Assembly: GCA_028023455.1 (NCBI GenBank)
Contig: JAQFVV010000017.1
Location: 7,100,098 to 7,164,097 of the forward strand
Direction of reading: 5' to 3'
Source: Epiperipatus broadwayi
Lineage: Eukaryota; Onychophora; Udeonychophora; Euonychophora; Peripatidae
DNA length: 64,000 bases
In this document: piece after piece, positions 1 through 12,976 of the stretch
Numbering within the stretch: position 1 is the stretch's first letter
Layout: the number at the start of each line of letters is the position of its first letter
Notes under the pieces: generated by a model
The model's input: only the letters and a program-made list of their open reading frames with translations
The model's database searches: none
What the model was told of the DNA's origin: nothing
Made by a program: the position numbers and the translations under genes

Positions 1-230
1 GTTCTATCATGATTTAGGTAATGAAACACCCTGACACATTTTACACCATAATTTGTTATTCATACACATTGATATCTTAAAAGTTTTTGTGATATATAGC
101 TAAGTTACATTGCTATGCAATGCATACATTGATTCAGAGCTGGAACTTGAGGCAGCTTAAAGAGAAAACCAGTCATGTTTTCAATGAGACACACTGTATA
201 TCACCCTACTTATGTTTTAACCATATTCTA
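1..230. repeat. Dispersed repeat, family H, cut by window edge
   Basis: Shares diverged blocks with 24955-25080, 25930-26060 and 54560-54680, such as a run ending in GATTCAGAG followed by a short stretch and GCAGCTTA. It has no coding potential. It is an old interspersed repeat of unknown class, seen only by comparison within the window. Confidence 0.45.
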
Positions 231-1295
231 TGATCATTTTCAAGATTTAGTTCCTAATTACTTTTTTACATTGCAACTTTATCTCTAATTGTAGCTGTAT
301 TTGTAAATAAAATAATCATAAGGAATAGGTAAGTGATTTTTAAATAGTGGAATTCATGTGTCACTTCTTTAAAAATTGCCTCATAAATATCAATATTTAA
401 AAATTATCACCCATTTTCTCCTTTTTCATTCAAAACAGCTAATGCTAACACAGAAATAACAGAAATTATTTATATCATTAGTGTTGTGAATCTCTTGTTT
501 ATGAGTGTTAAAATGGGTGATTTTATTTGTATTTTGTGAGTGTGTATATACAGAGATAAATAAAGTAGTTTTAGGGTTAAACCGTGTGTTATTTTTGCTT
601 ACATTACAATGTTTCAACAAAATAGCATCAACCATTATCATGGTTAACTTTTCAAAGAAAAACCATTAAATCAAATAGTATATATACAGTATATCAAATA
701 ATATATATATAAAGAAATATTTGAATTATCATTAAATTTAGTTAATTGAACTTATCCATGTTGCAGATTGGACAAAGCAGTTGACATTGGATTTTGAACC
801 CTATAGTAGCTAGCAAAGCAGCCGGATGGTCAAGATATAAGATTAAATCTCATTAGAATCCAGCAGAACAATTCTAGTTAATCTTTAAAAAAACCTATAA
901 AACAGTTCTTGCAACTGATATAAATAATCAAATTCTAATAGCAAAATAACTAGAGCAATTGACATGAAATTTGAGACAGCATATTATTGGTCAGCAAAAT
1001 AGACGACTGTCAAAAATAAGAAAAATCCAAGCGAGAAAATTTATAATTTTTTTCTTAAAAATGACTTCAATATAAATGAGTTTGATGCTGAGAATTCAGC
1101 AGACTGCGTGATATACACTCAACATATTGAAAAATATGTCCTCATAAACAAAACAGAGAATAAAAATGACAGTGTAGTGCTGTGATGTTTAGCAGATTAA
1201 AGGATAATATTAATTATTGGGTATCTAAGTGCAGCATTATATATTATGGTGAATCATACCCATGCTTCTCTACTCAAATTTCCCAAAACAGATAC
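231..1295. other. AT-rich DNA, no gene seen
   Basis: I see no coding region, RNA gene or recognisable mobile element here. There is a short TA-rich stretch near 676-712. Confidence 0.5.
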
Positions 1296-1416
1296 CTTTA
1301 CAGACAAGCCACAGATAATCCAGGGAATAAATCCATCTTCCTCGAGCCCCAAAACACAATGGGTCATGCATTTGAGCCCATAGCCTCCAACATAGCATGC
1401 ATTGAGTGAAATAACT
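1296..1416 (-). CDS. Possible internal exon, unidentified
   Basis: On the minus strand, a CTAAC branch-like site and pyrimidine-rich tract end in TTTAG just before 1416. A GTATCT donor follows 1296. The 121 nt between read as one spare nucleotide plus 40 codons without a stop, containing NACYVGGYGLKC and EEDGFIPWIICG. The stretch is richer in G+C than its surroundings. I do not recognise the protein. It could equally be an old repeat that happens to be open. Confidence 0.2.
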
Positions 1417-2244
1417 CTAAATGAAAGGTTAGAGGTGTGGCATATAGCTAACAACTCTAATGCCACAAATAGGAAGGAGTCTTGCTTCCCCCTTTCAAAG
1501 AAATGGGCAATGTGATTTACATATACTTCAAATAAACTATTTATATATATACCCATACAATTATGCACATTTCAAGGCTATGACTATGAGGACATTTAAC
1601 ATCCTCGAAAATGTTAAGCTTTGATAATCTTCTACATTTATAGCTTTTCTTAGGAGGTGTTCATGCATATATTTATGATTTACAGTGATCTAAGAAGTTC
1701 CTTAATTTTATAAATTAAAAAGTTAAATGAATATTTTACCCATTACATTCAAAGTATATTAGCTAGAGTCCATTTTAGAGAATGTTGCCAGATCAAGAGA
1801 AATTCCATGTGCATGATATTGCCATTTGAGGAAGTTCTTTTAGAGAAACTTTTTATAGAAATGAAGTTAAGACAGTATCTGTCAGCTGGAAAAAACCTAT
1901 TCTATAAACAAGTGATCGAACCAGGAAAGGCAGATGAAATTGTCTCAAAACAATCTAAAGAATCCTAGAACAATAGCAAAGTGGAAGACAAACCAATTTA
2001 TACAAAATAGCAAAATTGATAGCTAATAAAACTGGTAACATGAACCATATATTGACAAAATTGAATTCTTTTGCTGTACATTCATTATAGTTAAAAAAAG
2101 GTCAGGCAGTAACTATTTATCACAAATCAAAAGTAAAGACAAGACACAAACCCTGCCTATGATCGTGTAAATAAAGAATAAACTTCATATTAAAGAAAAA
2201 AAATTGGTGGATCTTTGAAAATAGACATTAAAAAAAAATAATTA
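1417..2244. other. AT-rich DNA, no gene seen
   Basis: Nothing coding is recognised. A small hairpin with 8-bp arms (TGTGGCAT and ATGCCACA) lies near 1436-1467. Confidence 0.45.
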
Positions 2245-2625
2245 TTATGAGTGAAGTGTATTATTGTATGGTTGTAAAAAGCAAACAATGAGTAAGAGAA
2301 ATAGAAATATTGGAATCCTTTGTGGTGTAGGAAGAATTGAAAAAATAGTTGGATGACCAAAATGATAAATGAAGATAAAAAGATTAATTGAGGAAATAGA
2401 AAGTGGGTTGGACATATTCTAAAAAAAAAATAATTGCTTAATAAAGTATATTTTTTTATGAAATGGTGGCTGATAACAAGAAAAGAGGTTAAGAGAAGAT
2501 TGACTTTGCTGGATGATATAAAAAATATGTAGAAATGAAATCCCGAGTAATGAACAGAACAGAATGAAGAAATGGATAAGTTGGTTGTATGATGTTTGAA
2601 CTCAACCATTGAGCTGAGCACTATT
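2245..2625 (+). pseudogene. Decayed LINE 3' end (LINE-C)
   Basis: In broken frames the sequence reads LLYGCK followed by basic residues, later LIEEIESG, and near the end MKKWISWLYDV. The same string of motifs occurs on the opposite strand at 14690-15200. This is the C-terminal tail found after the reverse transcriptase of many non-LTR elements. Many stops and indels show that it is old and inactive. Confidence 0.5.
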
Positions 2626-4243
2626 GATTGATCATATAAAAATTAGATTTCTAATGATGAATTTATCAATAATGTTGGTGTAAAAAAAAAAGACATATGG
2701 CATTATTGCTCCTCTTCATAAAAAGTTTGAGTACCAGAATCAATTCTGGAATGGGGCAGTGTAAGATATTTAATGAGGAAAAAATGTCTTGCATAAATAA
2801 GTTAAAATACTCCTTACATTTGCATAGACTGAGGATTTTGGTATATTTTCATAAAAAATCAATCTGTCATTGCAAAACTTGTTCTAATTGAGATGAGTGT
2901 ACAGAATTCTAAACAAAAAGATTGGTCTGTTGCCCCAGAGATATACCAATGTATCTCTATTATTATATGGTTTGTTATTGTGAACCATAAAAAATAATAT
3001 TCCAGTATATCTTTAATAAGTGAATAAATGATTTTTGCCCTTGTAGTAAAATGAACACAGTTTAAATAAGTTTAATTCCTAATGTGATTTTATGTCTTTT
3101 TACAACATTTACCATGGAATTAAACTTTATAAAGAAAGTTCATATATGAATGTCCAATAAAATTATAAGCAAATTGAAAAATATAAGGAGAAAAGATTTG
3201 TTAGCTGAAAATTGCCAAGAAAAAGATTCATTAGATGAACTTATCAGCAGTAAATTTACACTTCCTGTAATAATTATGACATCTTTAACATAAGCAAGAT
3301 CAACACAATTCTTTCTATTGGAGGAATGTTAACTCCAGGTCTAGTTTGCGACTTTTTTTTTTTTAATAATGATTCAATAGAGATTGTAAATTAAAAAAAG
3401 AGAACCTTGCACAAATTCTTCAGCGATCTGTAATATTAAAAAAATTCTTAAAGGAATTTTTGGTTAGGATTGAATAAATATTTTGAAGGATTACATGTGC
3501 TAACAATTCCACATGAATATCTTTTATGAATATAAGTTGGAATTAAGAGAGATATGGGCACTGCTTATCATTATGTCTCTTTTTTTTTTTTTTACAATCT
3601 GTTTATCTAAATATGGCATGATGTGAAGCTTTTATACATATTACAATCAAGCATTAGTAAGAAATTTTAACTTTTAAATTGGATAGCAATATGAAATATC
3701 CTAAACAGGTAACTAAGTTTAGTTTATTGGGTTGCACCCAAATATTTAGTAAAATAAGACTAGGATGGACAGGAAGTTGAAGATTAATCATCCAAAAGTA
3801 GTTATTTTAAGACACAATTGCTAAATCAATCTAATTTCTAGTTCACGTATTTGTGTTGTAGAAAATCGTAAACTAAATCCTTGATATTTAGCAATATTGT
3901 TAGTACACATATTTTATTGGAAGATCTAATTGCATCTCATAATTGTCAAACCTGTATGTACTCATTATATAAAATGATTGGGGATATTTATATAGCAAGA
4001 AAATGGTGAATTTGTTTCTATTATTAATAATTAGACCATCTTGTTAATCAAATAAACCTTTCATTATTTCTTTAGCATAAATACATGAGATCATTTAATA
4101 CATTGATAATAGTATGGCTTATTTAATTTGTGCCACATGAAAAACTATACTTTGATAGATAAAAATCATAAGAAAATCTCATCACATTTATAGAGATCTT
4201 TTTTTCTTTGCTACACAGAGGCTCCACAAACATTAGGAAAATG
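2626..4243. other. AT-rich DNA, no gene seen
   Basis: There are several A or T homopolymer tracts and no coding signal. A short stretch at 2728-2765 with a self-complementary CCAGAATC/GATTCTGG-like core resembles part of the repeat at 28936-29010. Confidence 0.45.
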
Positions 4244-4485
4244 CGATAATATGCTGGATTATTTCCACCATTTATCATTAAATGTTGAATGTCTAGAAAA
4301 TTTTAAACTTTTCCAAATACAAATAATTGTTAGTAATAACAGACAAAGACAACTCAGGTTAATCGATTACACCACAAAGGCAACACAGGTTAGTAGATTA
4401 CATCACAAAAGTTTAAATAAAGTTTAAAATTTTCTAGACATTCAACATTTAATGATAGATAATGGAAATAGTCCAATATATTATC
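4244..4485. repeat. Foldback repeat with a tandem spacer
   Basis: The left arm (about 4244-4312) returns in reverse complement at about 4398-4485, with the shared block GTCTAGAAAATTTTAAAC. The spacer holds two copies of a 31-bp unit containing CACAGGTTAGTAGATTACA or a close variant. Part of the right arm recurs at 7825-7900. It is a MITE-like or snap-back element of unknown family. Confidence 0.55.
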
Positions 4486-5564
4486 ACATCTAAAATACCT
4501 TCAGGAAAAAAATGTATTTTTAATTTAACTTAGTCCATGTTAAGGTTGAGAAGTGGAATAAAAAAATTGATATTTAAATGATAATAGTTAGAAGAGAAAA
4601 TATGATCTACTGGTCATATAGATAAACTATTTACAAATGAAGATGCATCTACGATAAGAAAGAAACTAATTGTAGATTTTCTTCCATGAAAAATCAGAAT
4701 AAACAGGAAATAAAGTTTTTTAACAAAAAAAAATACATTAAAAAAGAAAAAGAGAGAAAATTTTTTTTGCCATGTTGAATTTGACTGAATGACATCATAT
4801 CAATTTCACCCCTAATAATTTTTGAGAATTACTACTTTTTAGATTTTTATCAAAAAATATGACTTCCATAAAAGCTAATATAAATTTCTTCCATAAAAAT
4901 TATAATAATCTTATGAATATGATGAGAATAATTATCCAGATATTAGTTTTATAAAATCAACCCATTAAAAAAAAAAGTCATATAAAACTTTCCCTAAAGG
5001 GAACACACAAATTTAAAAAACTGCTAAAACATTCCAGAAAACACTGCAGTTATACTGATAAACGAAATCATTATTTCACAACAACAACAACAAAAAAAGA
5101 TAATGGAAATAAAGTTGATTTTAATGTCTACCAAAACATTATTCAATGAGCCTTTGGAATCTAATAAAATAAAATTAGCATGAATTTGCACTTCAGAAAT
5201 TAACTTTAGGGTTATTGATAATAAAACTTTCCAGGTTTTTTTTTTTTTTTTTTTTGATAATATACCTTAAGCAAAGCATTTCAAGTTAAAAATAAAACCA
5301 CCTCAAAAACATTTATTAAATTTAATTCATGTTGGAGGAAAATGAACACAAACACTTATATTCTCTATTCTTCACTCCATTTGACAAATTCGATCGTGGA
5401 AGAACAAATTATATCAATTTATTTAATTTCTGCAGCTACAATAAACCTTGATGGTGCAATACTTTTTGGCAGTAGTTTACAAATGTGTATAATAATTATG
5501 AAGCAGAATATGATTAATCTTACATGGAAAAAAATATACTGTGTAATTTAAAGACTCCAATTCT
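4486..5564. other. AT-rich DNA, no gene seen
   Basis: Long A and T tracts, including a T run near 5235-5255. There is no gene signal. Confidence 0.5.
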
Positions 5565-5785
5565 ATTATCATTAAACATCACATGATCACCATTTCTAAA
5601 ATTTAGGTGCAGTAATCTCAGATCCAAGGCTACTCACTGACAAAAGCCACAAGCCAGAAATTAGTCGGAATATTGGATGAGTAGGCACTGATAGGGATTT
5701 TATGCACAAGCCTTTTGGCATCCATTGATTACTCTGGCTTGCACTGAGTGGCAATACATATGGAGAGTTTTGCCTGTTTCAAATC
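5565..5785 (+). mobile_element. Hh1 ribozyme repeat, decayed copy
   Basis: The body (5605-5780) matches the other Hh1 copies from AGGTGCAG to AGTTTTGCCTGTTTCAA. The ribozyme core at about 5631-5675 is damaged: CTGACAA replaces CTGANGA and the stem I partner has changed. The left flank 5568-5595 is the reverse complement of sequence that follows other Hh1 copies, for example 16200-16224. This copy therefore began as part of an inverted arrangement. Confidence 0.7.
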
Positions 5786-6876
5786 TATTATTAGTGAAAA
5801 AATTATATACCTTCATCCATTTTGATTGCAAAATATTCTGAAAGCTTTACAAAAAACTGATATAGTTCTGGAATTATAATGATCAATAATTTATACTAAA
5901 CTCAATCCAATAAATACTTTTAATTTTAAAATCAAGCTAGAGTTAGGCTAATCCATAAATGATATTTCTTAAATAATCTCATTGGATAAATTTCCATGCT
6001 TTCTGTATTCAGAGACATTTTAATGTTAAAGGTCAAAGAGGATTGCTATTAATTGTCCTGCTGACAATTGTTTGAAATGCAACTGTTTTAACAAACTAAG
6101 CCATATTTGTCTTAAATCAAAATCTTTATGCCCCAGAAAATTGAGCAAGATTCATCTAATGATAATTAAATTGAAAAACTTAATGTTTGACCCTAATGAA
6201 TCTTTTGACCCAAGAACACACCTGTCTAAGATAAAACTTCTTTATCTGCTTTCTATAAAAATGACTAGTTTCTGTATATTTATGCCAAAAATACAGAATT
6301 TCTTTATTTCTTTGTTTTGGAATATACCATGTCTATTAACAAAATATTGTTTTAAACATAACTAATTCTAACATTTAAAGAAGAAATATTTCAATAGTCC
6401 AAAGTCCTAAATCTCAAGTATATTATCTTGAAAATGAAAGTAATTACTACGATAAATGTAAAAGATAAAATACCTGAAGATGAAAAGGATTCGATAATAC
6501 GTTACAAATTTAAATGGATAGTGGTCTGATAAAGACTAACTATTTGACATTAAAGACTCAACAATTGTGAAAAAGGAAATAAACTAATACATTTTCATTT
6601 AAGAAACTAAAGTTCTAACTTTGGTTTGATGAAGACAAAATTATACTTTGTCACAAATTCAAACATTTCACAATACTTATCTGAGCTGTGCAAATATATT
6701 TATTATTTAAATAATATCCTAATGAAAGATTTCACAATTTTAATAATTTGCATACCATTTTTGGATTCATTATCAAACTTTATTCATTCCAAACAACTAT
6801 ACTCATTTCTTGCTCAATTTGTTATATTAAGTTACTGAAACACACAGGCTTATTACATACCTGTGTTTATATATGT
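5786..6876. other. AT-rich DNA, no gene seen
   Basis: There are short open frames such as 6072-6365, but their composition is that of AT-rich noncoding DNA and no motif is recognisable. Confidence 0.45.
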
Positions 6877-7334
6877 AATATATAGGGTATATGAGCTCAG
6901 ACCTTCACATGCACCACCACTCTCCCCACCATCCCTTGTATATGTATTAAATGGATTATGTCCTGTACATGAGGGGTCAGATTGACCTTAGGTTAGCATG
7001 GGTGTGACAAGAATCTTGGCCTCAGGGTGGCCTTTGAGCATTTCATCATCAGATTTTCAATTGGATGGACGGTTGAAGAGTTGGAGTGTGGAGTAGATTG
7101 AAGCCTGTCCATTAAAGTATGAGTATTGGCTATCTTAATATATATCTGAGCACTTATAGCATATATGTATAGAGATGGTAATCTGGACCAACTGATGATT
7201 GCTGGTTTAGGATGAAATGCGTATATTAGTGATTATTTATCTTTTCAACATATATGTGTTCAAGTGTATGAGTGTTATAGATGGTGTGGAGAGGGGTGGA
7301 GTATGTGAAGGTCTGTACTCATATACCCTATATA
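6877..7334 (+). mobile_element. Hh2 ribozyme repeat, long copy with inverted ends
   Basis: The element opens with ATATATAGGGTATATGAG and an AGACCTTCACATGC block. It closes with the inverted equivalents near 7288-7334, which makes imperfect inverted ends of about 45 bp around a 370-bp body. A hammerhead-type core lies at 7187-7230. The body matches the copies at 21230-21640 and, in reverse, 28330-28610. No protein is encoded, so any movement depends on enzymes supplied elsewhere. Confidence 0.7.
7187..7230 (+). ncRNA. Hammerhead-like ribozyme, mutated (Hh2)
   Basis: CTGATGA is intact at 7192-7198 and GAAA at 7214-7217. Stem II (TGCT against AGGA) has lost pairing compared with the TGCT/AGCA of other copies. 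Stem I, ACCAA against TTAGT, has one mismatch. It is probably inactive. Confidence 0.45.
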
Positions 7335-8687
7335 TTATATTAAGTTACATATAATTATGAATATCCAGCTCCTGGAAGCAAGGATGTCTTAAATTCCAAT
7401 AGAATATTTTCATTATTATTAAGCTGCTGATTTATAATCTTATTTAATAATAAGTGATTTCAGTACTATCTTTAAAATTTTTCTATGATTATCTTGATTT
7501 TACATATAAATTAATCTGGAATTAATTTTACAATAATTATTAACATAGATGCATACTCATTTGCTAATAGTTTATCCATACAATTAATGAATTATATTTT
7601 ATTTTTTTCTCTAATTTTGTCATCATTTAAAACATAAATCCTTCCATTCCACTTTTAAGACCATAACGTAGTCCGATTTGAATTATAAAAATACATCTTA
7701 ATGATAATGTCCTCTATAAAGCAAGGCCAGCAACATCTGAAGAAAAGAAAAAAATAGTACCTCTCAAAACATTGTGCATATACTAACCTGTGTTCTATTA
7801 CTAACAGCTGAATGCATTTGGAATATGTAAATAAAGTTAAATTTTTCTAAAGACATTCAATATTTATATTAGATGATGGAAATAGTCCAATATATAAATA
7901 CAATCCATAGATTATATATCTAGAATTTTGATTATAGATCTAGAAATGAGATTTTCTCATTACATTTTCTTATACAAGCATGATATTTTATGTTCCAGAC
8001 AATTAACTAATAGGTCACACAGTAGATTCTTCAAATTATTCTTATATATTCATGCTAAAAAAAAATGGTAGAAATGTCACAGATTAAATAATCTAATTTG
8101 TTAATATTAAAAACAAACCCATTATTTCTTTGCAAAAGAAGTAATATGATTAACTATTTGATACACTTAATGGCAGGAGTTAGATCTTCCATTAAAACAG
8201 GTAGGACAACAATGAATGTTGCTAGGCAATCTTCTAATGGATATCAAGAGATTCACTCTGAAATTGATGATAAATATATTAATTAGAAATCAAGCTGATT
8301 TAGCAGTTAGGCTTTATAAATCAATTTACATAACCACTTAACTAGGAATAATCCTTTGTCAATCCTAGTTAATGTCAAGGTTCAAATCAATAAACTTAAA
8401 TTACAAGTTTAGCATAATTCAATTTTACACTATACAAAAATTTCTATTACATACTAACACTTTATTTGATGTATATGAATAAGAGCCACACATCACAAAT
8501 ACCTCAAACTCCAATCTATGTCAATATAAAATATTCATAAGAAATTATTTGCAAGTTATCTTTCAAAAAAAGAACAATCTTAGTCAACATACTTTGGCAT
8601 GTCCATTTTCCTTTACCAGACCAATGTATGCAATATATGCTTATGTTGCATGAAGTGATTCAATTTGTAAAGAAATATAATTTATAA
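7335..8687. other. AT-rich DNA with a fragment of the 4244 foldback
   Basis: About 7825-7900 repeats one arm of the foldback at 4244-4485. Otherwise no gene is seen. Confidence 0.45.
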
Positions 8688-8866
8688 AACAGGCAAAACT
8701 CTCCATACAGTAGTGCCACTCAGTGCAAGCCAGAGTAATCAATGGATGCAGGAAGGTTTGTGCATAAAATCCCTATCTAGTGCCTACTCATCCAATATCC
8801 CCAGACTAGTTTCTAGCTTGTGGCTTTCATCACTAAGGAGCTTTGAATCTGAGAACACTGCACCTC
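8688..8866 (-). mobile_element. Hh1 ribozyme repeat
   Basis: A minus-strand copy running from AGTTTTGCC at the low-coordinate end to AGGTGCAGT at the high end. The hammerhead core reads GTGATGA on the minus strand in place of CTGATGA, so the essential C3 is lost. Stem II, GAAACTAGTC and the TGGGGA stem I strand remain. It is probably a dead ribozyme copy. Confidence 0.7.
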
Positions 8867-9096
8867 ATGTGATGTTTAGTGGTTAAATATAATTATCCGA
8901 TTTGATTGTTATTTTATCAGATTTCCAAACTGAATGTGATAATTTAAATCTTCAAATATTTGTTCAATTATTCCTCAGACTTCTAAATAATTAACATAAA
9001 TTTGCATGTGAATTAATTAATTATATAAAAAACTATTTTGCATCAACAAAATCATTCAAAAAATTTCTACAATATTCCAAACTACCAAAAGAATTT

Positions 9097-9440
9097 ATGC
9101 ACGGTTTATCTTTATTATCATATTTATTTTCAATCTATATTGATATATTCTGAAGAATTGACATTAAATGTTACTAGGATGAACTACACCAATCTTAGTA
9201 TATGTTGAAGGTGCAATAATTATTTTAAAAAATATTTCAAATTTATCTCTGATAGAAATAATCTGTGCAAGGTTCATCATTATCATCTTTTTTTCTCAAT
9301 CTAAATTGATCTATTATGAAGAATTAAAACATTTAACATTTCTTTACTAGGAAGAACTATGTCAATCTTAACATATGTTGATGGTGTGATAATTATTAAA
9401 AAAGATATTTCAAATTTTCTTTGATAGAAACAATCTATTT
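9097..9440. repeat. Tandem duplication, unit about 170 bp
   Basis: Two diverged direct copies lie next to each other. Each begins near GCA(C/A)GGTT and includes TGATATATTCTGAAGAATT or a variant, an ACTAGGA(T/A)GAACTA block, and ATATTTCAAATTT. The function is unknown. Confidence 0.5.
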
Positions 9441-9730
9441 TGCATTGTTATAGAATAAAAATCCTTTGTATGGAGTAATGAATGAACATTTATTTTAAGC
9501 TAATTGCAATTGAGCATCCACATTTTCTATAAACATTAAAAGCATAAAGCTAGACTAATCAATAAATAATCAAAATTACCCCAATTTCACAACTCAACCA
9601 GATTAGCCAAGAAAATAAACTTTAAAACACTACCAATATAATGAAGTAGTGCATATTATCCCTTGTTTTTGTACAAAGGTATATATATATATATGTCAGA
9701 GGTATATATATATAAGGTATATATATGTAA

Positions 9731-9918
9731 GATCTAGGTGCAGTGCTCTCAGATCCCAGGCTCCTCATTGACGAAGGCCACAAGCCAGAAACTAGTCTGG
9801 GGATATTGGATGAGTAGGCACTAGATAGGGATTTTATGCACAAGCCTTCTGGCATCCATTGATTACTCTGGTTGGCACAGGGTGACACTACTATATGGAG
9901 AGTTTTGCCTGTTTAATA
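9731..9918 (+). mobile_element. Hh1 ribozyme repeat
   Basis: A complete unit from GATCTAGGTGCAG to TTTTGCCTGTTTAATAACAG, directly after a TA microsatellite (9680-9730). The body also reads as an open frame on the minus strand. The same frame recurs in other copies and simply reflects their shared sequence, not a gene. Confidence 0.75.
9762..9803 (+). ncRNA. Hammerhead-like ribozyme (Hh1), one core change
   Basis: Stem I TCCTCA (9762-9767) pairs with TGGGGA (9798-9803), with one G-T wobble. The core is TTGACGA, so conserved C3 is T. Stem II is GGC/GCC with a CACAA loop. GAAA lies at 9788-9791, followed by C-TA-GTC, which gives a two-pair stem III and a GTC cleavage triplet. The C3 change should weaken or abolish cleavage. 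Confidence 0.5.
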
Positions 9919-11994
9919 ACAGTTATGTGCTAGCATAAGAGATGGTGATCGTGTGATATATATATATCAGAGTAGTTTGAACTTAAATGAAAAAATAAAG
10001 ATACATAAAAATAAGATTAAAAATAAATATCTTAGTTTTGCTTTATATATCCATGAAAAAGATACAGGCCACATACTATTAATTTTGATGAAATTAAGGT
10101 TGTCTTTCAGAAAAATGAAATAAAAAAAATTAAAGAATCTTTATTATTAAAAATTTATGATTCTGAAGCAATTAACTTATTTAAAAATTCTTTTAATATT
10201 AAGGGTGTATGGGAAATAAGTGGAATTGTGGGTAATGCTTAGTTTAAATATGTTGTTATTTGTAGTTCTTTTTTATTTGTAGTTTTTTAGTCTGCTTGTA
10301 GCAATAAAACCATTGGTAGTGTTTTAGTTTATTTTCTTGGCTAATCTGATTGAGTTGTGAATTTGGAGTAATTTTGATATTTTCTATAATAAATATAGAT
10401 ATATAAAGTTGTCTTTATGGGAATTATATAATGCTACTGCCTAATTTGTATTGCTTGTGTGGCAATTGAAGAATTGGAGTGTATTACCTTACATTTTATT
10501 AAGTTCATTTAAGCTATTATATGTTATCCGCCCACAAGTGGTAGAAACAGATGCAGTAGGAATTTTATTAACATAGCAGAAAACTGAGGAAAAATAGTCA
10601 TTTCTCACTAAATTTTATAGGATATGGGAAACATTGATGCATTTATGGCAGCTTATTTCACTATCATAAGAAATTCTCCACAACTCATCTATTTCTTTTA
10701 ACAAATCTTTTGCTTGGCAATTGTCATCTGGAAAATCTCTCTTCTCTACATTTTTCAGTTTATTCATAAAATTCTTAGGTATTTGGATATGTGCTTCCTA
10801 TTATAAATGACATGTCATATCATAATTACATTCATTTAACCCTCAACCACTTTACTATAAAGATAAAAATCATTAGCTTAGGTGGTAGACTGTGGTATTA
10901 TTTTCCATAATGCACAAGAGCAAAGAATATAATTGCAATGGTAAGGCATATTTTTGGGTTAGATATCAATTTTTCTTTTCTCAACTAAAATGGTTTTAAA
11001 ATGAACCCTAAATCTTTCATTCAATGTACCCACATAAGATCCTTCAACAAAATTACCCAGAATTCTAAGATTAATGCACATTAAACGTGAATGGATTCAC
11101 TGATTTTACTTATAAACTCGCCAACAAAAACCTAAATGGTATGGTTATAATACTTTATCAAAATTTGAAATGAAATACAAAGGTGGAGCAAAAAAAAAAA
11201 GTAGACTATGATTTCCTTTCATTAATACAGGAAAAAAATTCATATTTCACCATTTTAACTTTTTAATGATTTTGTCATTTGGTAAGACATTTAAGTTATG
11301 TAATAATGATTAAAAAATAGCACATTTAATGAAATATCTGCTTTGTTAAAATAATTTTTTAAAAAAAGTATTATCCTTCAAAGCAAATCTTAACCAAAGG
11401 TAAAATATTTTTAAATTTTTTTAATAAAAAGCAGATAAAAACTGCTCTTTTTAAATATATTTTTATTTAAGTTAGAAATACTCTGTTTGTTTAGGAAAAA
11501 TTTTGAAATCAAAATTTAATACACTTACATGAAAAAGATTTCCATCAAATATTATACATATTATAAATCAATATAATGACAATGAAATATTTCAGGATTG
11601 GTGCCCTCATTTGTTTATTGTAGAGGTGATGTTGGTGGAACTGAATTCAAAACACAATCTAGGTTCAGTAAGTTTTCAGTGAAATGTGCAAGAGGGTAAT
11701 ATATATATATATATTTAAGAGAGCTTAGACTGAATATATTAGCAATCCATTAAAATAGAAATAAAAGAAACTCTTGATTTTCTTTGGTTGTAAAGGCTGA
11801 TTTTTTAAAATATTTTCTACATGAACAAAACAATATGGTAAATGATCTTTAATGCTTGTGATTTTCCTTTCAAATATTAAGCAGACTGTGACAGTTTTAC
11901 TCTCTTAAATTTTGTATTGGAATAATTGCAAAATATATCTGAATACTAAAAACATATTTGTTTATGTGCAAATATAAATAAATTAAAAATAATA
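9919..11994. other. AT-rich DNA, no gene seen
   Basis: Two kilobases without coding signal. There are short TA runs near 11699-11716 and poly-A tracts. I find no element match elsewhere in the window. Confidence 0.45.
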
Positions 11995-12300
11995 TATATA
12001 AAATATTTTATAGTGTTTTTATTTTCTGTGGTCTAAAAAGACAAAAAATAATTATTTCTTCAACTATAATTGGGATATTTACATTTAACTTGAACTAAAA
12101 GTGTAAGATTACCAGAAGTTAATTAATTAAAGCACTAATCTTTACACTAAGTAATTGAATTAATTTATTTCTGGACACTCCATGCATGCTTTTATTTCAA
12201 GTTAAATATAAAAACTCCAATTGTGATTAAAGAAAACTCTCACTTTTTGTCTTTATAGTCCACAGTAAATAAAAGTATTTATTATAAAATATTTTATATA
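11995..12300. repeat. Foldback element, arms about 105 bp
   Basis: The left arm, about 11998-12105 (AAAATATTTTATA... to TTAACTTGAA), returns inverted at about 12195-12298. An inner pair, GTGTAAAGATTAG-type, adds a second nested stem. It is a MITE-like snap-back with no coding content. Confidence 0.6.
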
Positions 12301-12707
12301 CTGTATTAGTTTTTGTGATTTATCTAGATAATCAGATGCCAGTTTATCTTCTAATTTAAGCACATTGCTGATTTATCAAATTTCTATGTGCAAAGGTAGA
12401 GTAGGAATTACAAAGTATTGGATATACATCTAAGACGATTAAAGATAAATTATGGCTTCAAGGACACTTCACCACTGGGATCTCTTCAATTATACAATTA
12501 ATCATTAGATAAATAACATAATAATTATGCTTTCTTGGAAATTATAAATTCGAACTAAAACCTCAATTTTAGAAAATATAGTTTCTAATAGTAAAATAAT
12601 GAGTAACCACTATCGATGGATATATATGAAAACTTTTTTAATATATATATTTCATGTAATCCTAAATAATAGAATTATATAAATATCATAATAATTTTGT
12701 ATTTTTA
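12301..12707. other. AT-rich DNA, no gene seen
   Basis: No recognisable feature. There is a TA-rich run near 12640. Confidence 0.45.
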
Positions 12708-12964
12708 ATGAAAGTAAACTTACTTTATAGAAAACAAAAAATAGCCTCAAATCTTCTGGCGAGGTTAAAATTTCCGATTAGTCTGAGAATGAAAGTTGCG
12801 GTCAAAATACCGATTAATAAAACTGAAATTAGTTTATCCTTTAAAAAATTGCAAATATTTTATGACAATAGATGTTTCAAATACAAGTCTTAAACAAATA
12901 AAATCAACTTATATTTGAAAATCGTGTCATTTATATAATTTAGAAAACTGGAATATTTAAAAAA

Positions 12965-12976
12965 TTTGGCGCGAAA
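12965..12976. promoter_or_regulatory. Candidate palindromic E2F-type site
   Basis: TTTGGCGCGAAA matches the palindromic E2F consensus TTTSGCGCGAAA at every position. It stands out in a CpG-poor, AT-rich region. A CACGTG E-box (TCACGTGAC) lies about 200 bp away at 13173-13181. No first exon is visible nearby, so a promoter role is conjecture. Confidence 0.25.

Noticed and set aside
9622-9888. Minus-strand frame reading NQWMPEGLCIK through Hh1, also at 15802-15996
   Set aside because: The same frame appears in several Hh1 copies because the copies share sequence. It overlaps the ribozyme, has no start context and is broken in others, so it is not a gene.
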